From: Dichetophora obliterata
Taxonomy: Eukaryota > Arthropoda > Insecta > Diptera > Sciomyzidae
Reading direction: 5' to 3'
Assembly: GCA_963920525.1 (NCBI GenBank)
Contig: OY986437.1
Location: 96,659,175 to 96,723,174 of the forward strand
Length of the DNA: 64,000 nucleotides
A model generated the notes under the pieces. The model made no database searches. It had not been told where the DNA came from and saw nothing but the letters and a program-made list of their open reading frames with translations. A program made the translations under genes and the position numbers. Each line of letters opens with the position of its first letter. The first letter of the stretch is position 1. Shown piece by piece: positions 56,007-64,000 of this stretch.

Positions 56007-58877
56007 TTTGCAGTGCGGTTTGTGTGGGGATCTTTTTATATAAAAATGTCAACCATATGTGACGTTTCTGCTAACACCTTTATTATTCATGATACAAAAA
56101 TAAAAAATATGCCAAAATACCAGTTATGTGGCAAATAAAATTAATACCTAACTAAAAATTTTGTTACTTATTTAATAAAGTTTAAAAATAGCAAAATCTA
56201 AAAGGATTTATATATATATTAAAATTTTTTTATGAGAAAAGCCATGCATAAAATGATTCATTAATTGCTCAAATTATTATTATGGTTGTTGGTTCTTCAG
56301 CTATAGTTAAAATTTACTTTAATTTTATTAGTTTTATTCATAATAAAACAAACATTGGAACATCCAAAGCTGAATTCGACTGTTTAAATTGTTTCCTGGT
56401 TATCTATTTCGCTAATTATATATCTAAAAACTCAGAGGTTTATTGTGTTATCAAAAGGTGAACAATAAAATACCACAGAGAACTTTAAAATACCCAACGA
56501 TTAAAAATATTTAGAGGTTAACCATTTTGGACTAAATTGACTTGAGTAAATTTTGATGTTGTCCATAAATTTTGTTTTTATATAACGTTACCTATGGTCA
56601 AATGAGTCGTTATAAATCCAGTTAAAAATGTAGCATATTTTTAGAGTATATCTATTTGACTTTATGTCATATTTTCTTACTTTTGACTGGCTTATCTCCC
56701 TTTATCAGTATTAAGTTATGGATTTTTCACAACACATTACTCAAATTTGTTTACAAAATGCTTAAATTATTACTTTCTCAGAATTTTTATAAAACCCAAT
56801 TTGTGATATTATTACGCCTTTTAGGGTTTCATTTGAATATAAAAGTATAATTAAAATGTTAAGTTCAACCAAATTTTTTCAAGTTAACTATATAAACAAC
56901 AACGCGAAAGATATATTGCAAATAAATAATTGGGCAATTCACAGTTCATTGTTATGTTTTCGTGCACTAATATGTTATTGTACTAATTTTTGAAAATTGT
57001 GAGCCCAACATAAGTGAAAAATATTAACTCACAACGCTGGAATTTTTAATTTTTTTAATGGCTAGGCTAAACTAAGAACAAAACTTTTTTCCTATTACTT
57101 AGGTTCTAAATAGATTAAAAAACATACCTTTGATTTTTACCTCTCTACTTTTTTTTTACCGCTCTACTTCCGTTTTGCAAGCTTGTTCAAAGAAAAATTT
57201 TTTTGCTTCTGTTCGACACAAAATTTTGTTTCAATCCCTTGAAGGTTTTTTTCAAATTTCAAATAGGTTCTTAAATTTTCAAGTCGCTTTAAAAGTGCGT
57301 ATATAGAACATAAGATCTTCTTTTTTAAACCATCTTAATATTATTATCATTAAAGCCAAAAAAGATAAAAAACATTAATTTGTTTTTTTGACAAAAAAAA
57401 ATGGTTTTGCTTTTCTTTCGGCTCAAAATCTGAGATCCAACTAATTTTAATTTTGAATATCTCTCAACATTTTTTTAACATGTTGATTTATCTTTTTTTC
57501 ATAGAACCAAACGATTTGGTTTTAAAAAAATGTGTTTCAAAATAAAAATAAAAATGACTTACTAACGTATCCAGCATATTGGGAAAATCAACTGAATTGA
57601 TTAATATGCAGCTGAGATGTTTTGTATTCTATGAAAAGCTAAACAATTAAATTTAATATACAATTTTATTGAAAACTTAATCAAAATTATTTGCAAGCGA
57701 ACTCTTTTTGATTCACGCAGAACAGCTGAAATAACTCATTAACACTCTACAAAAGCATGCCTTAGGGCATATACAAAAGTGGCAACATTTAATATACCGC
57801 ACAGTGCGTTGAATGGGAAAAAATACAAAATCGAATTTGGTATGTAAAACAAAGCTTTTTAAGCTTTAACTATTAGCTTAATGGGTTAGCGGTCTGAAAT
57901 CAGAAAGCATTTTGTAAATATCTTTATTAATAAAATTACGTGAGATTTTTAAACTTTACCAATGTAATTGTAGAAATAATGGTATTTTTACATTTGGAAA
58001 TAAGAATAAAATTTTTTTTAAATTTCGTGATATGTATAAAATAAAAAGTATGCAGCATTATTATAAGGGATTTTCACATCACAAAATTGTTTACGTCTCG
58101 AAATATTATTTTGTAATACAAGTTACTTCAACCTTTAAAAAAAACATTAAAACACAAAAATTAACAAATTTTTGCAGGTAAAAAAAAATTTGGTCTCATC
58201 GATTTCCCTAAGTTTTTAATATTTTTTTGAGAAATTTATCTGTTTTCAGTTACGACGTGTTTTATAATGTTGATTTATGCGAAATTTGGTCAATTTGGTA
58301 CACAACTGTTTCACAAAAAATTACCAAAGTTGAAAAGGCAAAAAAAGTCGGTGTCTTCGATTTTTCTTAATTTTTTGTTTGGCATATCTACTTTTTGTTA
58401 ACAAAATTTTATTAGCCCCTTTTATAAAAGCAAAATTAATTACGTTTTTACCATTATTAGTTTTTGTGAACAGATGTATAGAAAACTGCATTTTAGAGTT
58501 TTTCAAAAAAACAAAACCTAGTAAAATGAACTTTCTCGCAAATTTTCTTTTTATTTTGTTATCAATTTGTGTCAAGAAAGATAAAAAAAAAACTAAAAAT
58601 GTATTTATAAATAGTTATAGATCATTTTTATAATTTTAACAAGTTAACTGATTTCAATTAAATTGATCCTGAAAGTAGGTAATCATTTTATAATAGTTAC
58701 AGTTTAAAAAATATAGTGTATTTTAGGGTTGCATCAAAAACAGTTTATGTTGTCAACTTAGTTACTTCTTTTGCACCAAGTTTCATCAAACAGAGATAGA
58801 CAAAGAAACATAAGCGTCTACAGGATTTTAGGCAGTGGGCCAAGGCGTTTATTTATATTTTGTGAATTGCAGATTAG
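56007..58877. other. AT-rich non-coding DNA, nothing recognised
   Basis: No exon, RNA gene or element end is convincing. Frames at 56656-56850 and 58321-58633 are AT-driven and overlap on both strands. Confidence 0.55.
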
Positions 58878-59190
58878 ATCCTAGGAACCCATTGATTTTG
58901 ACAATTTTCGGCACACATACATTACTTTATTTTTCTGGTCTTTTGACCAAGTTTCGTTAAGACCTGCAAACCTTTGTATGTACCTCCCATACAAAATCAA
59001 GTGAAAAATTAATATAGGTCCAGTGAGGTACCCTTAGGGACCCACTGATTTTGACAATTTTCAGCACGCATATATAACTTTATTTTTCCAGTCTTTTGAA
59101 CAAGTTTCGTTAATATCGGCAAACCTTTGTTGCACCTCCCATACAATATCAAGTAAACAACTGATATAGTTTCAATGAAGGTACCCCTAG
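58878..59190. repeat. Tandem duplication, unit about 155 bp
   Basis: GACCCACTGATTTTGACAAT-type starts at about 58888 and 59039. Shared phrases are TTTTGACCAAGTTTCGTTAA and GCAAACCTTTGT, then CACCTCCCATACAA. It echoes the Cys-Cys-Ala-Thr-Ala-Cys-like CTCCCATACAAA phrase of 7917-8225 but is a different unit. Confidence 0.75.
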
Positions 59191-59249
59191 GGACTGTTCG
59201 ATTAAAACTAATTTGGAAATTTTTCTTAATAAGTCTAAACAAATCAAGC

Positions 59250-59352
59250 CAAATGGCGGCTGTAGCCTTGTGGGTAGAGTGCATGGCCCCTAAGCGAAGT
59301 AACAGGGGTATTCGGGAGTCGGCATTAATCTTGTGGGTCCAGGTCTCGATCA
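59250..59352 (+). other. Possible tRNA-like / SINE-like segment
   Basis: GTAGCCTTGTGGGTAGAGTG followed about 75 nt on by GGGTCCAGGTCTCGATC loosely resembles Pol III A and B boxes, but spacing and box bases deviate and no cloverleaf forms. Low confidence. Confidence 0.2.
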
Positions 59353-59739
59353 TTTGATAAGTTCAAACATTTGATAACACGCACAACCAGTGTTACCAAC
59401 TCCCAAAAATATTTATCCCTAAAGCTTTAGTCAAAAACCACTAAAATCACTACAATTACTTGGAAATCCCCCCAAAACAAAAAAAAAAAGATCAATTAAA
59501 ATTTTGTTAAAATCTTTAGTTATAAATGATTTAATTTTTACAAAAAATTCGGTTTCTGCGGTTTTTATTCAAAACAAGGATTTTAAATTTTTGTTGTGAG
59601 TTGTCAAACCATACAAAATCACCTTTGCTGTCTCCTTAACTCATTCACAAGTTTTACAGCTTTAGCAAAATATATAATATATATATATATACATTTAATA
59701 TATACGTTTAATATATATTTAACCAAGCACACAAAATTC

Positions 59740-60160
59740 CATTATCATAGGAACACACTTAGGCTGCCGGCACTCCCAAAGCCGGTTTCGAAGGAAGCAC
59801 CTGCACTCCACCATGTCTGAATTTGGTATTCTTGCAAAACTAATACGACTTTGCAGGATGACACTGAGCAACACCAGCAGCGCAGCTAAAATAGGGAAGG
59901 ACCTCTCCCCACCATTTGTTACCAAACGAGGTTTCAGTCAAGGTGATTCCTTATAGTGCGACTTTTTCAACCTAGTGATGGAGAAAATCATCCTAGCTGC
60001 TTATCTGAGAAGTAGTGGCACAATATTCTACAAGAGTATTATGCTGCTTGCGTTTGCTGATGACATCGGTATCATTGGCCCAAAATACACTGTAGTTCTC
60101 AGTCCGCGTGAGCAGTCAGTTATTCAAAAACACACTGTACTTACTGGTCAGGCTGCATGA
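59740..60160 (+). pseudogene. LINE reverse transcriptase fragment (RTE/Jockey-like)
   Basis: The + strand reads EFGILAKLIRLCRMTLSNTS, then TKRGFSQGDSL, a TAG stop, CDFFNLVMEKII and SIMLLAFADDIGIIG, the GxxQGD and FADD motifs of LINE RTs. The in-frame stop after QGDSL and loss of everything up- and downstream show it is inactive. Confidence 0.7.
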
Positions 60161-60469
60161 GACCAGTTTTGTGTACGTGAACTGAGTTTGATTGCATTGG
60201 TGTAGGATTGTATTGGTGTAGACATCCCCTAACTAAATTTGTTCTACTAACATGGTAGATATGTGGACAGACGCTCATCTGTGTAATCTGGCATCTCTGT
60301 CTGCCACCCATGATTTACCGATAAGATAAAATTATGCCTTTATTGCTCACACCAATTACAAATTCTGCTGTGCACTCTTATGTTATATCATGACCTGTTA
60401 TATCATGACCCCATGCCGTTCTATTATGACTATCCCCTACCCAAGAGATTAAAACAATTTGTAAAGTAA
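60161..60469. other. Non-coding DNA at the BEL element boundary
   Basis: Contains a doubled TTATATCATGACC phrase near 60383-60410. The outer end of the BEL LTR probably lies in or near this stretch but I cannot fix it without the second LTR. Confidence 0.4.
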
Positions 60470-60951
60470 TTTCTTTTATTTTTCAACAGACAAATAACCT
60501 TTAGATTACGGCTTAGAAATTAATATATGTATCATCACTGTTGCGATTAACGCTTTAATTCAAAGACAGTTCAGTTTTTAAAGTACTTGATTGACTTAAA
60601 TTTATTAAGTTTAAATTCATGTTCGTATGTGTTTGTTAGGTTATTCCAAGCTTAAACTTTAGTTATTAGCAGTAGTACTATAGCAGTACTTTAAAATTCC
60701 TGTAAAATGGAATATCAAATAGAAATAATTAATTACAAATACAAATAGTTCAACTATTCTTACTTTTTTAGTCTTGAATTTTAATATATGTTTAGAGTTT
60801 AATATATACGGGCGTGCTGCGCTGAGCTTCAAACAGGAAAAGGCAGAAATTAGGTTATGCGATAATTACATCGTGTTTTATATTCAGCTTGCTGAATTGT
60901 AGCTGTGTCAATCAATGTCAGTGTCAATTGTTGAGATTAGCGTTGCCAACA
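60470..60951 (-). repeat. 3' LTR of a BEL/Pao element (outer end unresolved)
   Basis: On the - strand TGTTGGCAACGC starts at 60951, directly after the polypurine tract CCGAGGGGGAG (60962-60952). AATAAA occurs about 480 nt in. The 5' LTR is outside the window, so the outer end is a guess. Confidence 0.6.
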
Positions 60952-60959
60952 CTCCCCCT

Positions 60960-63900
60960 CGGTATGTCGGGCGCCACGCCTGGCGTACCATTTTTTGGAC
61001 ATCTAAAACTGTTAATCGGACAGCTGGTCTTTCATAAATCCCAGTTGAAGTTTGTACTACAGCTTTTCTGACTTATCCATCTTTTCCAACGGAGACATCG
61101 AGCACCCTTCCTTTTGGCCAAGTATTTCGTGGGATATTTTCATCTACCACTACCACCACGTCTCCTTTTTCAATACCTTTGACTGGTTGGTACCATTTAG
61201 TCCGTCGAGTAAGCTTTGGAAGGTACTCCCGTACCCACCTCTTCCAGAAAGTATTTGCAAATTGTTGTGCTTGCATCCAGTTCTTTTTCAGCAAAATGTT
61301 GTCATCGCATATGATGCGATCAGGTTTTTCACCGTTGGACGATCCTAACAGGAAGTGGTTTGGCGTGAGAGCTTCCTCACTTTCATCGTCGAGCGGAAGG
61401 TATGTTAGCGGTTTTGTGTTGATAGTTCTTTCAGCCTCTAGCAACATGCTATGTAGTAGCTCATCAGTTGGATTTCGAGCAGGCAATATTTGAAAAAGTA
61501 TCTTTTTGACTGACTGGACTAGTCGTTCCCAACTTCCGCCCATGTGAGGTGACGCCGGAGGGTTGAAAATCCATTTTGTGACTGAGCTGGAAAACTCTTC
61601 GGCCAATTGAGTATTTTGGTGTTGAATTGCCTCTCTTAATTCTCACTCAGCCCCGTGAAAGTTGGTTCCATTGTCGCATCTTATTTCCACAGGAACTCCA
61701 CGCCTTGCTATGAACCTTTTAACTGCGAGAATACACGAATCTGATGACAGAGTACTGGCAAGCTCGATATGAATTGCCCTGACTGTAAGGCATGTGATCA
61801 AAACACCCCACCGCTTTTCTGTGCGTCGACCAACAACAACCGTCATTGGACCGAAATAGTCTAGACCAATGTATGAGAAAGGCCTTGTATATGCCGAAAG
61901 TCTTGCTAAAGGTAAATCAGACATCTCTGGAGGTTTTGGTGAAGCACGCTGATTTTTACATAGCTGACACTCGTTCCTCACTTTTTTCAATAATATGCGC
62001 ATTCGAAATATAGAATACTTTTGTCGCAACTCGTTAATTACGGTTTCATTGTGCCGATGGTGAAAACGCAGATGATACGACTGAACTATTAAATTTGTCA
62101 CGTAATGGTTTTTGGGTAATAAAATCGGACGTTTAACGCAGTAATTTATACCGAGCGCAGCATCTATTCTTCCTTTTGTACGCAGTATGCCTTGTTCATC
62201 TAGGTAAGGAGATAATTTGTAAAGAGGGCTGGATTTATTTAAGTATTTCTTACTACCGATAGCTGAGTCTTTATTTGAAAGCATTATAGATATTTCGATG
62301 CTATAAGCGTCACTTTGTGCCAGTCGATAAAAGTAGTTTTCGGCTGCTAAGTATTCGTCCTTTTCGATGTATCCTGTTTTCCTGGTAGCACCTTTTTTAT
62401 ACGAAGATAAGTTCCATATAAAACGAAGAACATAAACGAATGTTCGAACAAGCTTACCCCAGCTATAAAATCTTTCAAAGTCTATAATTTTTAATTTGTG
62501 TTCAAAATGATGCAAAATGTGTTCTTTGAGTTCTTCAGTTGTCTCACGCTCAAATAGACTTTGAGGCCAAAGCTCTTCTGGCTCCCTCAAAAATGGTGGA
62601 CCATTGTACCAACGGCTAGGTGAGGTGAAGTCTGGGGAATTTGGCCATTTAGTCGCATCGTCAGCAACATTTAATTTAGTGGGCACGTATCTCCACTGTT
62701 GCATATATGATAAATCGAGTATTTCACTTACCCTAAAAGCTACGAACTGGCGATACTTCCGGTGGTCTGACTGAATCCAACTCAGAACGGTTTTTGAATC
62801 CGACCATAACGTCTGATGTGCAAATTTGATTGTATGTCCTTCAACAATGTTTTTTGCTAAACGAGCTCCCAACCTTGCTGCCTCCAGCTCTAGGCGCGGA
62901 ATTGACAGCATCTTTAAGGGAGCGACCCGTGTCTTTGCTGGCTAAATTATAATAGATAATTTCCTTTGGAGGCTCTGAGGTACGCGACTGCTGCAAAGGC
63001 ATTTTCGCTCGCGTCAACAAATGCGTGAAGCTGTAGATCATCGTGTTATCCAAACGTGATGGCGCGAAGATAGCACATAGGAATTTTAACGTTATTTATG
63101 GTTTTCAAATTTTTTACCCAGAAGCACCATTTTCTATATTGAACATCTTGGATTGGATCGTCCCATTCTAAAGAAGTTCTCCAGATTTCTTGCATTAGAA
63201 TTTTGATATAAACAATGAAATGAGCAATGAGCCCCAGTGGGTCGAAAATGGTCATCATTACTCGAAGAACTTGCCTTTTTGTAGGCCGAACGTTTTCATT
63301 TAAAAGATGAAGAAATGATGTGAAAACGCGTTCAGCTATTGACTGTTCAGATCCAATGTTTAATTTTTGTGTTTGCTTACCTCCAAGCGCATCTATCACC
63401 TTTGGAGAGTTCGAAATCCAGTTATGAATTTCAAAGCCGCCTTTTGCGTGCACTTATTTTACATCGCTAGCTAATTTAATCGCCTCTTCAACGGTACCTA
63501 CGCTGACCAATAGATCATCAACATAATGATTTTGAATGATTGACTCAACTGCTGTTGGAAACCTTTGTTTGTACTCTAGCGCGTTTTTATTTTTAACGAA
63601 CTGGGCACAGCTGGGTGAGCAGGTTGCTCCAAATGTTAAAACCTGCATAACATAAACATTTGGCTCTCTGTTAGCAATATCTTGATTCCACAAAAAACGT
63701 TTCACTTGTTGATCTGCTTCACGCACCCTTATTTGGTGAAACATTTCGCGTATGTCTGCGCAAACTGAAACCGGGTTCTCTCGAAAACGATACAGGATAG
63801 ACATAAGTGCAATCAGCTGATCCGGCCCCTTTGAAAGCATGGAATTTAATGAGATGCCGTCTACTTTTGCAGCTGCGTCCCACACAATACGAAGTTTTCC

Positions 63901-64000
63901 GGGTTTGTTTATATTTGAAACGGTGAAAATGGGCAAGTACCATACTCTGTCGTATGTTTTATTAAGTTCACAAGCTGATAGTTTTCGAATATAGCCTTTT
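60960..64000 (-). pseudogene. BEL/Pao Pol polyprotein, decayed and cut by the window edge
   Basis: Order on the - strand: RT (SVCADIREMFHQIRV, catalytic YVDD near 63510), a further RT/A17-type connection (IFDPLGLIAHF), RNase H (HAFVDASENAFAA near 63020; LWSDSKTVLSW), integrase zinc region (HHRHNETV...CQLCK) and core (YFGPMTVV, RCDNGTNFHG, MGGSWERLVQSVKK), then the C-terminal domain ending NTWPKGRVLDV. Breaks: in-frame stops near 63454, 61643 and 61073 and frameshifts around 62900-63050. The breaks are few, so it decayed fairly recently. Gag, protease and the 5' LTR lie beyond the right edge. Confidence 0.85.

Overview
This window is AT-rich, repeat-dense DNA from a higher fly (Diptera, Brachycera; tephritid-like is my guess). 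The evidence is a multi-exon kinase gene and a ribosomal protein gene that both read like Drosophila orthologues, consensus GT-AG introns, CAG/CAA glutamine repeats, and insect-type transposons (Helitrons with TC/CTAG ends, a Ty3/gypsy element primed by tRNA-Lys, BEL/Pao, Jockey-, R1- and RTE-like LINEs, Tc1, hAT and PIF/Harbinger-like MITEs).

Only two host genes are firmly supported. (1) A serine/threonine kinase of the SBK family, close to Drosophila meng-po, runs on the + strand from 6553 to 18179 in six coding exons (743 codons plus stop). Its first exon encodes only 19 residues and sits 9.1 kb upstream of the rest, so it is easily missed. (2) RpS15 (uS19) lies on the - strand at 54319-55112 in four exons. 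A small, coding-looking but unrecognised ORF lies at 53087-53299 (-).

Layout. 1-6.2 kb: non-coding DNA with tandem repeats, a transposase remnant and two inverted-repeat elements; one carries seven copies of a 16-17 bp motif, the other an exon-like segment. 6.2-18.3 kb: the kinase gene, with intron 1 filled by hAT remnants, an RTE-like LINE tail and two clean MITEs. 18.8-25.9 kb: a Helitron cluster, including a Helitron inside an inverted-repeat element with an 8-bp duplication. 26.4-28.9 kb: a MITE and a broken R1/Jockey-type LINE. 29.8-52.8 kb: one nested transposon stack. A Tc1-like element was interrupted by a full-length Jockey-like LINE, which was interrupted by a young 11.2-kb Ty3/gypsy element with 2.83-kb LTRs and by a hAT-like element that itself holds another LINE. 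53-59 kb: RpS15 and quiet DNA. 59.7-64 kb: a LINE RT fragment and a decayed BEL/Pao element that runs off the right edge.

The most interesting system is the Ty3/gypsy element at 34607-45788. Its LTRs are nearly identical, its gag and pol are open, and the N-terminus of Gag is a canonical RING-H2 finger of the kind found in ubiquitin E3 ligases, where one expects no such domain. Gag and Pol are joined by an in-phase U-UUU-UUA slippery heptamer followed by a stem-loop, which predicts -1 ribosomal frameshifting. No polypurine tract is visible at the 3' LTR boundary, although a good PPT-like run lies inside the LTR.
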